From assembly GCF_029223255.1 (NCBI RefSeq), contig NZ_JARHUC010000011.1, positions 1 to 64,000 of the forward strand: a stretch of DNA of 64,000 nt, given 5' to 3'. Source of the DNA: Albimonas marina (GTDB lineage Bacteria > Pseudomonadota > Alphaproteobacteria > Rhodobacterales > Rhodobacteraceae). The notes under the pieces are model-generated. The model ran no database searches, was not told the DNA's origin, and saw nothing but the letters and a program-made list of their open reading frames with translations. Below are positions 39,362 to 47,640 of the stretch, piece after piece; position 1 is the first letter of the stretch, and every line of letters begins with the position of its first letter. Position numbers and translations under genes: made by a program.

Positions 39362-40599
39362 CCGACGCCTCCCCGCAAGAGATCGAGATCGCCCGCCTGG
39401 GCCGCCACGGCGACGGGGTGGACGCCACGGGCGAGACCTTCGTTCCCCTGACCCTGCCCGGCGAACGGGTCGCTGGCGTGATCGAGGGCGGCCGGATGGA
39501 GGCGCCCGCGATCCTCGCGCCCTCGCCCGACCGCGTCGCGCCACCGTGCCCCCATTTCGGGACCTGCGGCGGTTGCTCGCTGCAGCACGGCTCCGACGCC
39601 TTCGTCGCCGCCTGGAAGCGCGAGCGGGTGATCGAGGCGCTGGCCTCCCGCGGGCTGGAGGCGGAGGTGCGCCCGACCGCCACCGCCCCCGCCGCCAGCC
39701 GCAGGCGCGCCACCTTCTCCGGCCGGCGCACCCGCGCCTCCGCCATCGTGGGCTTCCACGAGCGGCGCGACGAGCGGCTGGCCGAGGTGCCGGAGTGCAA
39801 GGTGCTCGACCCCGCCCTGCTGGCGGGGATCGAGGGGCTGCGCGCCCTGGTCGTCGCCGGCGCGGGGCGTCGCGGCGAGATGAAGCTGGCGGTGACGCTG
39901 ACCGAGGCGGGGCTCGACGTCGACGCCCGCGGGGGGCGCAAGCTCGACGAACGGCTGCGCATGGAGCTGCCGGGGATCGCCGCGCAGGCCGGCCTCGCGC
40001 GGCTGACCTGGGAGGGGGAGCCGGTCTCCTCCCCGCATCCGCCGGTGGTGCAGGTGGGGATCGCGCGCCCCGTGCTGCCCCCCGCCGCCTTCCTGCAGGC
40101 GACCCCCGAGGCCGAGGCGATGCTCGCCGCCGCGGTTGACGAGGCGCTGGGCCGCAAGGTCGGGCGCGTGGCCGACCTCTTCTGCGGCGTTGGCGCCTTC
40201 GCCCTGCGGCTGGCGGAGCGGATGGAGGTCCGCGCCATCGACAGCGACAAGGCGATGGTGGCGGCGCTGGCCGCCGCCTGGCGCGGCGCCGGCGGCCGTC
40301 TGAAGAAGGTCGAGGCGGAGGCGCGCGACCTGTTCAAGCGCCCGCTGATCGGCCCGGAGTTCAAGGGCCTGGACGCGGTGGTCATCGACCCGCCGCGGGC
40401 GGGCGCGAAGGCGCAGTCCGAGGCGCTGGCGGCCTCGGCCATCCCGCGGATCGCCGCCGTCTCCTGCAACCCCGAGACCTTCGCCCGCGACGCCCGCATC
40501 CTGGTGGACGGGGGCTATCGCCTCGACTGGGTGCTGCCGGTGGACCAGTTCCGCTGGTCCGCGCACGTGGAACTGGCCGCCGCGTTCTCGCGACGCTGA
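39358..40599 (+). CDS. TrmA/RumA-type RNA (uracil-5-)-methyltransferase with Fe-S motif
   Basis: The 413-residue protein has the four-cysteine 4Fe-4S signature CPHFGTCGGC plus a later cysteine (PECKVLD). The methyltransferase domain contains ADLFCGVGAFALRLAE, VIDPPRAGAK and the catalytic-cysteine motif SCNPETFARD. A short N-terminal TRAM-like domain is present. Substrate choice between 23S rRNA positions (RlmC/RlmD) and tRNA cannot be read from sequence. It is coupled to tlyA by ATGA overlap, forming an RNA-modification pair. Confidence 0.92.
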   Translation: MTDASPQEIEIARLGRHGDGVDATGETFVPLTLPGERVAGVIEGGRMEAPAILAPSPDRVAPPCPHFGTCGGCSLQHGSDAFVAAWKRERVIEALASRGLEAEVRPTATAPAASRRRATFSGRRTRASAIVGFHERRDERLAEVPECKVLDPALLAGIEGLRALVVAGAGRRGEMKLAVTLTEAGLDVDARGGRKLDERLRMELPGIAAQAGLARLTWEGEPVSSPHPPVVQVGIARPVLPPAAFLQATPEAEAMLAAAVDEALGRKVGRVADLFCGVGAFALRLAERMEVRAIDSDKAMVAALAAAWRGAGGRLKKVEAEARDLFKRPLIGPEFKGLDAVVIDPPRAGAKAQSEALAASAIPRIAAVSCNPETFARDARILVDGGYRLDWVLPVDQFRWSAHVELAAAFSRR

Positions 40600-40601
40600 G
40601 A

Positions 40602-40680
40602 GGGCGGGGACCGGCGGCCGGGACCGGACGGTCGGTCCCGCCCGCCCCCGTGCCAGAGCCCGCCCGCCCCCGTGCCAGAG
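40602..40680. repeat. hairpin and 22-bp tandem duplication between convergent genes
   Basis: GGGCGGGGACCG (40602-40613) pairs with CGGTCCCGCCC (40633-40643) apart from one bulge, a probable terminator stem. It is followed by two exact 22-bp copies (40637-40658 and 40659-40680) built on GCCCCCGTGCCAGAG. The duplication directly precedes the stop of the haloacid dehalogenase gene. Confidence 0.6.
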
Positions 40681-40688
40681 TTAGCCGA

Positions 40689-41390
40689 CTAACCGCCGAT
40701 CTGCCGGGCGAGGTCCACGAAATCCTCGGCCATCACGTCGTAGGTCTGGGTGGGCATCTCGGGCTTTCCGGTCCCGTATTCGCCGGCGCGGGGGACGAAG
40801 GCGGTCTGCAGGCCGGCGGCGCGGGCGGCGCGCAGGTCGCCGTCGTGGGCGGCGACCATCATCACCTCGCCCCGCGCCAGCCGCAGCGCCGCGGCCGAGG
40901 CGTGGTAGACCACCGACTCCGGCTTGTAGTTCCGCGCCACGTCGGCGCCCAGGATGCAGTCCCAGCGCAGCCCCGCGAAGCGCGCCAGCCGCACCATCAG
41001 CGCGGTCGAGCCGTTGGAGCAGGGCGCGAGGAAGACGCGTTCGCGCAGCCGCGCCATCCCCTCGGCCACGTCCGCCCAGGGCGGCAGCGCCTCCCACGCG
41101 GGGTTGAGGGCGTCGCGGGCGGGGGCGTCGAAGGCGTCGGCGATCCCCAGCGCCTCGAGCGCGCGGTCGAGGTTCTCGCGGTGCAGGTCGTCGAGGGGGA
41201 TGTAGCCGCGCCCGCCCTCGCGGATGCGCTGCATGGCCGGCTGGTACTCGGCCCGCCAGGCGTCGGCGAGGGCCGTGGGCTCGACGGTCAGCCCCCGCGC
41301 CTGCAGCGCCGGGGCGACGAAGGCCGCCACCCCTCCGCGCCAGTCGACCACGGTTCCGAAGACGTCGAAAATCAATGCTTTGGGCTTCAT
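40689..41390 (-). CDS. haloacid dehalogenase, type II (L-2-haloacid dehalogenase-like)
   Basis: The 233-residue HAD-fold hydrolase has nucleophile motif FDVFGTVVDW, CSNGST in motif II, the lysine-containing NYKPESVVYHA and the VAAHDGDLRAA motif that replaces the usual VxxDxxDxxGA acidic pair. These are hallmarks of type II haloacid dehalogenases, which displace halide from 2-haloacids. True dehalogenase activity is unproven. The ATG at 41388-41390 starts the family MKPKALIFDVFG sequence. Confidence 0.87.
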   Translation of the reverse strand: MKPKALIFDVFGTVVDWRGGVAAFVAPALQARGLTVEPTALADAWRAEYQPAMQRIREGGRGYIPLDDLHRENLDRALEALGIADAFDAPARDALNPAWEALPPWADVAEGMARLRERVFLAPCSNGSTALMVRLARFAGLRWDCILGADVARNYKPESVVYHASAAALRLARGEVMMVAAHDGDLRAARAAGLQTAFVPRAGEYGTGKPEMPTQTYDVMAEDFVDLARQIGG

Positions 41391-41709
41391 CTGGGCGGCT
41401 CCCTGGCCTGTCGAGTTTTCCGCAGGATCGCAGCGCCGACCGCGACTGTCGAGCACCGCGGCCGCGCCGGATCCCTCGCCTGCGCCCCCTGCGCACGAGG
41501 CGGGGCGGCCCGCGCCCGAGGTCCCTCCCGACGCGCGCCCCCCGAAACGGCGCCCAGGCGCGGAACGCCGGCGCCGCGCCGCGCGCGCGCCCGAACCCGC
41601 GGGCGCGACGGCCGCCGCGGCGCCTGCCTGCGCTTGACCCCATCCGCGGGCGGGGCTACGCCGCTTCGCGGCCGCGATCGGCCCACGATCCATGAGGAGC
41701 GCCCGCGAC
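41391..41709. other. divergent intergenic region before leuB
   Basis: A 319-bp G/C-rich region lies between the divergent dehalogenase and leuB genes. No leader peptide with leucine codons, no T-box and no attenuator hairpin was found. The leuB ribosome-binding site GAGGAG lies at its end. Confidence 0.4.
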
Positions 41710-42813
41710 ATGCCCGACAAACTCCTGATCCTCCCCGGCGACGGCATCGGCCCCGAGGTGATGACCGAGGTCCGCAAGGTCATCGACTGGTTCGCCGCGA
41801 ACAAGGGCCTCGCCTTCGAGGTCGAGGAGGACCTGGTCGGCGGCGCCGCCTACGACGTCCACGGCAAGCCGCTGGCCGACGAGACCATGGAGAAGGCGCA
41901 GGCCGCCGACGCCGTGCTGCTCGGCGCCGTGGGCGGGCCCAAGTACGACAAGCTCGACTTCTCGGTGAAGCCCGAGCGCGGCCTGCTGCGCCTGCGCAAG
42001 GAGATGGACCTCTTCGCCAACCTGCGCCCCGCCGTGTGCTTCGACGCGCTGGCCGACTTCTCGTCCCTGAAGAAGGACGTGATCGGCGGGCTCGACATCA
42101 TGATCGTGCGCGAGCTGACCTCCGGCGTCTACTTCGGCGAGCCCCGCGGCGTCTTCAAGGAAGGCAACGAGCGGGTGGGCATCAACACCCAGCGCTACAC
42201 CGAGGGCGAGATCGCCCGCGTGGCGCGCTCGGCCTTCGAGCTGGCCCGCGCCCGAAACAACAAGGTCTGCTCCATGGAGAAGGCCAACGTGATGGAGTCC
42301 GGCATCCTGTGGCGCGACGTCGTCCAGGAGGTCCATGACGCCGAATACCCCGACGTGGAGCTGAGCCACATGTACGCCGACGCCGGCGGCATGCAGCTGG
42401 TGCGCTGGCCCAAGCAGTTCGACGTGATCGTCACCGACAACCTGTTCGGCGACATGCTCTCGGACGTGGCGGCCATGCTGACCGGCTCGCTGGGCATGCT
42501 GCCCTCGGCCTCGCTCGGCCTGCCGATGGCCAACGGGCGGCCCAAGGCGCTCTACGAGCCGGTGCATGGCTCTGCGCCCGACATCGCCGGCACGGGCAAG
42601 GCCAACCCCATCGCTTGCATCCTCAGCTTCGGCATGGCGCTGCGCTACTCCTTCGGCAAGCTCGACGAGGCGGCGCTGCTGGAGCGCGCCATCGACGCGG
42701 TGCTCGCCGACGGCAAGCGCACCGCCGACCTCATGCAGGCGGGCGACGCGCAGCCGGTCTCGACGGCCGAGATGGGCGACGCGATCGTGGCGAAGCTGGG
42801 CGAGCTCGCCTGA
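41710..42813 (+). CDS. leuB: 3-isopropylmalate dehydrogenase
   Basis: The enzyme oxidises and decarboxylates 3-isopropylmalate in leucine biosynthesis. The 367-residue protein has the N-terminal [11 protein letters not shown] motif, the substrate-binding arginines around [19 protein letters not shown], the catalytic Tyr/Lys/Asp environment ([25 protein letters not shown]) and the [16 protein letters not shown] loop. The ATG at 41710 follows GAGGAGCGCCCGCGAC. leuC and leuD are not in the window. Confidence 0.98.
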   Translation: MPDKLLILPGDGIGPEVMTEVRKVIDWFAANKGLAFEVEEDLVGGAAYDVHGKPLADETMEKAQAADAVLLGAVGGPKYDKLDFSVKPERGLLRLRKEMDLFANLRPAVCFDALADFSSLKKDVIGGLDIMIVRELTSGVYFGEPRGVFKEGNERVGINTQRYTEGEIARVARSAFELARARNNKVCSMEKANVMESGILWRDVVQEVHDAEYPDVELSHMYADAGGMQLVRWPKQFDVIVTDNLFGDMLSDVAAMLTGSLGMLPSASLGLPMANGRPKALYEPVHGSAPDIAGTGKANPIACILSFGMALRYSFGKLDEAALLERAIDAVLADGKRTADLMQAGDAQPVSTAEMGDAIVAKLGELA

Positions 42814-42840
42814 CGGGCGCTTTCAGTTTCGCTTGAGACA

Positions 42841-42866
42841 AGGGCGGCCCTCGGGCCGCCCTTTGC
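42841..42866 (+). terminator. leuB terminator hairpin
   Basis: A perfect 9-bp stem AGGGCGGCC / GGCCGCCCT with a 4-nt loop lies 28 bp after the leuB stop. It is followed by a short TTTGC tract. Confidence 0.65.
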
Positions 42867-43200
42867 GGTTCGGGGGCGCCGAGGGCGAAGGGGGGGCCTC
42901 CGAGGCGGGGCTCGTCGGCTGGCCGCTGCGCGGGGGCGCGCCTTGCGCGCCCGGAAGGGCGCTTCGGGAGCTCACCAAAGAACAGGGGCCGCGCCTGTCC
43001 TTCGGATCCGTCCGTCGCTGAAGATGCCTGAGCGAGTCGGGGGGAGGGGTCAAGGACAAGCCCCGCGCAAGCGCGGGGTCGCTTCGCGATCCTGGACCCC
43101 TCCCCCCGACTCGCTCTTCACGGCATCAGCGACGGACGGCTCCGAAGAACAGGCGCTTCGCGAGGCCCGCGGGCGTTGCGCAGGGCGCGCCTGGCTGGGG
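42867..43200. other. intergenic region holding copy 1 of the dispersed repeat
   Basis: The gap between leuB and the convergent DUF1203 gene is occupied almost entirely by a structured repeat. One 40-bp-type module (about 42915-42960, with GCGCGCC-TT-GCGCGC) precedes the 164-bp palindrome at 42992-43155. No coding sequence is credible here. Confidence 0.6.
42992..43155. repeat. 164-bp structured palindrome, copy 1
   Basis: This is an imperfect inverted repeat with arms of about 65 bp (42992 onward against 43091-43155). An apical perfect hairpin CCCCGCGC-AA-GCGCGGGG sits at 43061-43078. A same-length copy lies at 62318-62481. Paired positions change together between copies, while the arm mismatches (for example TGTCCT opposite TGTTCT, and the asymmetric AGATGCCTG / TGCCGTGAAG internal loop) are kept. 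Confidence 0.9.
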
Positions 43201-43719
43201 TCAGGCGCGCTCGATGCGGAACTGGTAGCAGTTGTTGGTCGCCGAGCGGACGTGCAGGTAGGCGGTGCGCGGGTCGGAGAGCAGCTCCGCCGCCGCCTCG
43301 GGCAGGTCGTCGGGGTGCACGATCCGGCCGGTGCCGTAGTGGATCCGGTCGTTCGCGAGGTAGCCCTTCACCAGCATCTTGTTGACCCGGCAGATCCCGG
43401 TCGCGGGGACCGTGGGGTCGTGGGGCGCGCAGGGCTCGGCGTGCAGGAAGATCGGGCCGGTCTCGGCATAGGGATCGAGCGCGGGGAACGGCCGATGGGC
43501 GAGGATCAGCATCGGCTCGCCCGGCTCGATGTTCCTCAGGCAGCAGCGGCAGGGGGCGGGGCCGCCCTCGGCGATCACGCGCTCGGGGGCGGCGCCGTAG
43601 GCGTCGGGGCGGCCGGCGCGGATCGCGGCGGCCTCCTCGGCGGAGATCGGGATGTAGGCCAGCGCCGCGGGGCGCGAGACGGCGTCGGCGGGGGCGGAAG
43701 AGGCGTCGAGAGGGGGCAT
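43201..43719 (-). CDS. DUF1203 family protein
   Basis: The 172-residue protein matches DUF1203. The diagnostic CRCCLRNIEPGE motif (about residues 58-69) precedes a region rich in His and Asp, and the LHVRSATNNCYQFRI C-terminus is present. The Cys-X-Cys-Cys cluster could bind a metal, but no function is established. No signal peptide is seen. It is divergent from purD. Confidence 0.9.
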   Translation of the reverse strand: MPPLDASSAPADAVSRPAALAYIPISAEEAAAIRAGRPDAYGAAPERVIAEGGPAPCRCCLRNIEPGEPMLILAHRPFPALDPYAETGPIFLHAEPCAPHDPTVPATGICRVNKMLVKGYLANDRIHYGTGRIVHPDDLPEAAAELLSDPRTAYLHVRSATNNCYQFRIERA

Positions 43720-43865
43720 CGCGGGGGCTCCGGGTCAGGGTCTGTCCCGGGAGTTTCCGGCGGCGGGGACCGCTTCGCGACCCGAATCCTGCGCTCGCCG
43801 TCTGGACCCCGGCGCAGACGTTCCGTAAGACGCCCGCGGCGACGGCGGCATGGCGGGAGACGCGC

Positions 43866-45143
43866 ATGAACATCCTGATCCTCGGCGGCGGCGGGCGGGA
43901 GCACGCGCTCGCCTGGAAGATCGCGCAGAGCCCCCTCTGCGACCGCCTGTTCTGCGCCCCCGGCAACGCCGGCATCGCCGAGCTGGCCGAGTGCGTGCCG
44001 CTCGACCCCGAGAACGGGCGCGAGGTCGCCGCCTGGGCCGAGGCGAACGGCATCGGCCTGGTGGTCGTGGGCCCCGAGGCGCCGCTCGCCGCCGGCACGG
44101 CCGACGCGGTGCGCGCCGCCGGCATCCCCTGCTTCGGCCCCTCGAAGGAGGCCGCGCGGCTGGAGGCCTCGAAGGCCTTCACCAAGGAGATCGCCGACGC
44201 CGTGGGCGCCCCCACCGCCGCCTGGGGCCGCTTCACCGACGCCGAGTCCGCCAAGGCCTATGTCCGCCAGCAGGGCGCGCCCATCGTGATCAAGGCCGAC
44301 GGGCTCGCCGCCGGCAAGGGCGTCGTCGTGGCCATGACCCTCGACGAGGCGCTGGCCGCCGTGGACGAGATGTTCGGCGGCGCCTTCGGCGAGGCCGGCG
44401 CCGAGGTGGTGGTCGAGGAATTCATGGAGGGGGAGGAGGCGAGCCTCTTCGTCCTCTCCGACGGCGAGGCCTCGGTGGCGCTCGCCCCCGCGCAGGACCA
44501 CAAGCGCGCCTTCGACGGCGACGAAGGCCCCAACACCGGCGGCATGGGCGCCTACTCTCCCGCCCCGGTGCTGACGCCGGAGCTGCAGGAGCGGGCGATG
44601 GCCGAGATCTGCCGCCCCGTCATCGCCGAGATGGCGCGGCGGGGGATGCCGTTCCGCGGCGTGCTCTACGCGGGCCTGATGCTGACCAAGACCGGCCCGC
44701 GGCTGGTGGAGTTCAACGTCCGCTTCGGCGATCCCGAGTGCCAGGTGGTGATGCTGCGCATGGACAGCGACCTGGTGCCCGCGCTGCTCGCCTGCGCGAA
44801 GGGCGAGGGGCTGGGCGACGTGCCGGTGACCTGGCACGACGACGCCGCCGCGACCGTGGTGATCGCCGCGAACGGCTATCCGGGCGCCTATGCGAAGGGC
44901 GAGGAGATCCGGGGCATCCCGGCGGCCGAGGCCTCGGACCCCCAGGCGGTGGTGTTCCATGCCGGCACCCGCGCCGAGGGCGGCCGGATCCTGTCGAACG
45001 GCGGCCGGGTTCTGAACGTCACCGCCCGCGGCGACACGCTCGAGGAGGCCGTGGCCCGTGCCTATCGCGCGGTGGCGCGGATCGACTGGCCGGGCGGCTT
45101 CAACCGCTCCGACATCGGCGCGCGGGCGCTGAAGGCGGACTGA
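43866..45143 (+). CDS. purD: phosphoribosylamine-glycine ligase
   Basis: This is the second step of purine biosynthesis. The 425-residue ATP-grasp enzyme has the N-terminal ILGGGGREHALAWK motif, the ATP-grasp region VIKADGLAAGKGVVVA, GPNTGGMGAYSP and FNVRFGDPECQ. The ATG at 43866 is followed by the standard NILILGGGG start. It is transcribed alone, convergent with the secreted-protein gene at 45183. Confidence 0.98.
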   Translation: MNILILGGGGREHALAWKIAQSPLCDRLFCAPGNAGIAELAECVPLDPENGREVAAWAEANGIGLVVVGPEAPLAAGTADAVRAAGIPCFGPSKEAARLEASKAFTKEIADAVGAPTAAWGRFTDAESAKAYVRQQGAPIVIKADGLAAGKGVVVAMTLDEALAAVDEMFGGAFGEAGAEVVVEEFMEGEEASLFVLSDGEASVALAPAQDHKRAFDGDEGPNTGGMGAYSPAPVLTPELQERAMAEICRPVIAEMARRGMPFRGVLYAGLMLTKTGPRLVEFNVRFGDPECQVVMLRMDSDLVPALLACAKGEGLGDVPVTWHDDAAATVVIAANGYPGAYAKGEEIRGIPAAEASDPQAVVFHAGTRAEGGRILSNGGRVLNVTARGDTLEEAVARAYRAVARIDWPGGFNRSDIGARALKAD

Positions 45144-45182
45144 GGCCGGGTCCCGGCTCCGCCGCCCCCGCCCCTGTCGTCG

Positions 45183-45695
45183 TCAGCTGGTGGGGTCGAG
45201 GCCGCAGCTCAGCGGGGTCGAGTCGATCCGGTCGATCAGCTGCGGCTCGCCCAGGCGCGACAGGGCCCAGAGCTTGTCCTGGTAGCGGATGTGGCGGAAG
45301 CAGTGCGGCGGGCCGCCCCCCAGCGCCATGCCGAAATCGAAGCAGAACCACGGCTCGGAATAGGTCCAGTCGGCCTCCAGGCACTCGCCGTCCGGGAACT
45401 GGAAGGTGACGTGGCCGGGGGTGGACCGGTAGCTCTCGCGCCCCCAGACCTCGCCCTCGATCCGGTACCAGACGGTGCGCCCGCCCGCGAGCGCCTGCCA
45501 TTCCTCGGGCGAGAGGTCCTGCCCCTCGGCGGCGAGCTGGTCGCGGGTGGGCTCGTCCTGCGCGCCGGCCTGGGCCGGGGCGAGCGCGAGGGCCCATCCC
45601 GCCCCGGCGAGGAGCGCGAGCGCCCCGAGACGGCGGGCGCGGTCGAGCGGGAGCCGGGCGGCGCGGGGGCGGAAGGCGGGGATCCGATAGGTCAT
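45183..45695 (-). CDS. small secreted four-cysteine protein, paralogue A
   Basis: I do not recognise a named family for this 170-residue protein. A signal peptide (LALLAGAGWALALAPAQAGA) precedes an acidic linker and a domain with GEVWGRESYR, DGECLEADW, WFCFDFG, PHCFRH and a final LSCGLD. The four cysteines match in order and approximate spacing those of the protein encoded at 57696-58154, so the two are paralogues and probably form disulfides in the periplasm. An AT-rich stretch (AAAGATTTAACTTT) just upstream is the likely promoter. Confidence 0.75.
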   Translation of the reverse strand: MTYRIPAFRPRAARLPLDRARRLGALALLAGAGWALALAPAQAGAQDEPTRDQLAAEGQDLSPEEWQALAGGRTVWYRIEGEVWGRESYRSTPGHVTFQFPDGECLEADWTYSEPWFCFDFGMALGGGPPHCFRHIRYQDKLWALSRLGEPQLIDRIDSTPLSCGLDPTS

Positions 45696-45914
45696 GCGTA
45701 AAGATTTAACTTTCCCCACCGAGTCGTTGAAGGCGCCCGCGGCAGGGAAACCGCTCCGCGCTTGGTGAATCAGCATTAACCTGGGGCCGGGGCGGGACCG
45801 GCGGCTCAACTCCCGGCGTCTCGGCGCGGCGGTCGCCCTCGCGAGGGTTGCGCGCCTCTCCGCCATGCGGGAAGGTTCCCCAGGCGGCAGGATCGCCGCG
45901 CAAGGGAGGCGTCG

Positions 45915-46226
45915 ATGCCGATCACCGTCCAGGCCATCTACCCGATCACCGAGGGCGCGACCTTCGACTACGACTACTACACGTCCACGCACCTGCCGCT
46001 GGTGCAGAAGCACTTCGGGCCGAAGGGGTTGAGCGGGATCTCGGCCTCGAAGGGGCTGGCGGGCGGGCCGGGCGTGGCGCCGGGCTACTTCGCGGTCGCC
46101 ACGATGACCTTCCCCGACGAGGCCGCCATGCAGGCGGCGCTGGGCGAGGCCGGGCCGGTGCTCGCCGACATCGCCAACTTCACCACCTGCCAGCCGGACC
46201 TGCTGATCGGCGAAGTGATCGCCTGA
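45915..46226 (+). CDS. EthD family protein
   Basis: The 103-residue protein belongs to the EthD/dimeric alpha-beta barrel family. It has the DYDYYTSTHLPLVQKHFGP motif, the GYFAVATMTFPDEAAMQAAL strand-helix and a C-terminal FTTCQPDLLIGEV. EthD-like proteins are small cytoplasmic dimers with roles in ring or polyketide metabolism in some systems; the function here is unknown. It starts at the ATG following GGAGGCGTCG. Confidence 0.9.
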   Translation: MPITVQAIYPITEGATFDYDYYTSTHLPLVQKHFGPKGLSGISASKGLAGGPGVAPGYFAVATMTFPDEAAMQAALGEAGPVLADIANFTTCQPDLLIGEVIA

Positions 46227-46388
46227 GGCGCGGTCGTTCTCGGCGCGGAGGCGCCGCGTCGGGCGTCGCGCCCGGGGCCGGCCGGACGCGCGCGGCGCAG
46301 GGCGACCGGGGCGCCGCGGGGGCGCCGTTTCCGGGCCGGACGGCCGTGACGGAGCGGGAGCGGTCGGGACCCGGACGGGCCGGGGGCC

Positions 46389-47024
46389 CTAGCGCTCCGC
46401 CTCCATCTTCAGGCGGGTCTCGTAGGCGCGGGAGATGTGCAGGCGGGCGGCGGCGTCGGCGGCGTCCTCGTCCCGCGTCTCGATGGCCCGGGCGATGGCG
46501 TCGTGCTCCTCCACCGTCTCGGCCCCGCGCGTCGGATCGGCCAGCGAGGTCAGCGTCAGCAGCGCCATCGAGCGGCGGATCCCGTCGAGCATCGTGTTGA
46601 GGTAGCGGTTGTGCGAGGCGAGGTGGAGCTGCCGGTGGAAGCGGCGGTTGTTGTCGCGCAGCGCCTCGGCGTCGTGGGTCATCCGCCGGCTGTCCTCCAC
46701 GAGGCGGCGCAGCAGCGCCTGCTCCTCGGGGGCGGCATGGCGGGCGGCGAGGCGGGCGGCCAGCCCCTCGACGACGGCGCGCACCTCGTAGAGCTCGCCC
46801 AGCTGGTTGTGGTCGAGCGAGGCCACCACCAGCCCGCGGCGCCCGTCATGGGCGACGACGCCCTGCGTCTCCAGCCGGCCCAGCGCCTCGCGGATCGGGG
46901 TGCGCGAGACGCCGAAGCGCTCGGCGAGCTCCGTCTCCACCAGGCGCGCGCCGGGGGGGTATTTCCCGCGGTCGATCGCGTCGAGGATCAGGGCGTAGGC
47001 GTCGGGCGCGCCGTCGCGCGACAT
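46389..47024 (-). CDS. GntR family transcriptional regulator (FadR/FCD subfamily)
   Basis: The 211-residue regulator has an N-terminal winged helix (ERFGVSRTPIREALGRLETQGVV) and a C-terminal all-helical FCD ligand domain with the RFHRQLHLASHNRYLNTML and EEHDAIARAIETRDEDAA motifs, whose His/Asp residues usually hold a metal and organic acid. Its ligand and targets cannot be inferred. It is followed on the same strand by GNAT and preceded by no obvious catabolic operon. Confidence 0.93.
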   Translation of the reverse strand: MSRDGAPDAYALILDAIDRGKYPPGARLVETELAERFGVSRTPIREALGRLETQGVVAHDGRRGLVVASLDHNQLGELYEVRAVVEGLAARLAARHAAPEEQALLRRLVEDSRRMTHDAEALRDNNRRFHRQLHLASHNRYLNTMLDGIRRSMALLTLTSLADPTRGAETVEEHDAIARAIETRDEDAADAAARLHISRAYETRLKMEAER

Positions 47025-47068
47025 CTCTGGCCTCCGAATCTCGGCTCTCCATGGCAGGGGCCGGCGGC

Positions 47069-47632
47069 TCAGGCCGCGCGGCGGATGCGGTAGAGCACCA
47101 TGCGGCGCAGGGGCGACCCTAGCGCCAGGGCGGGGTGATCGAAATCGTCCGCGGGGTCGCGGGTCATCCCCAGCCGCGCCATCACCGCGCGGGAGGGGGC
47201 GTTATCCTGCGCCGTGAAGGCCACGACCTCGTCGAGGTCGAGCCCCCCCTCGGCCGCCGGGGCGAAGGCGGTGGCGAGGCGGGCGCGCGCCGCCTCGGTC
47301 GCGTAGCCCTTGCCCCAGGCGGAGCGCGCCAGACGCCAGCCGATCTCCATGCAGGGGGTGAAATGGGCCTCGAAGTCGGGGGCGTTGAGCCCGACCATGC
47401 CGACGAGCTCGCCGGTCGCCTTCTCCTCCACAGCCTCGAAGCAGACGCCGTCGCGGGCGCGCGTCGCCTCGATCCGCTCGATCAGCGCCGCGGTCTCGTC
47501 GCGGCTTAGCGTGCGGGGGAAGTGGCGCATGATCTCCGGGTCGCCGTTGAGCGCGGCGAAGGGGGCGAGGTCGCTCTGCCGGAACGGGCGCAGGATCAGC
47601 CGCTCGGTCTCGATCGGGGGCAGGGGCGTCAT
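47069..47632 (-). CDS. GNAT family N-acetyltransferase (RimJ/RimL type)
   Basis: The 187-residue acetyltransferase has the N-terminal ETERLILRPFRQSDL of RimJ/RimL-like proteins. The acetyl-CoA binding loop region is WGKGYATEAARA, and the C-terminal motif is APSRAVMARLGM. The substrate may be a protein N-terminus or a small molecule. The ATG at 47630-47632 lies 8 bp after the ParA stop, so the ParA-GNAT pair is probably co-transcribed. Confidence 0.9.
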   Translation of the reverse strand: MTPLPPIETERLILRPFRQSDLAPFAALNGDPEIMRHFPRTLSRDETAALIERIEATRARDGVCFEAVEEKATGELVGMVGLNAPDFEAHFTPCMEIGWRLARSAWGKGYATEAARARLATAFAPAAEGGLDLDEVVAFTAQDNAPSRAVMARLGMTRDPADDFDHPALALGSPLRRMVLYRIRRAA

Positions 47633-47640
47633 GCGCAGGG

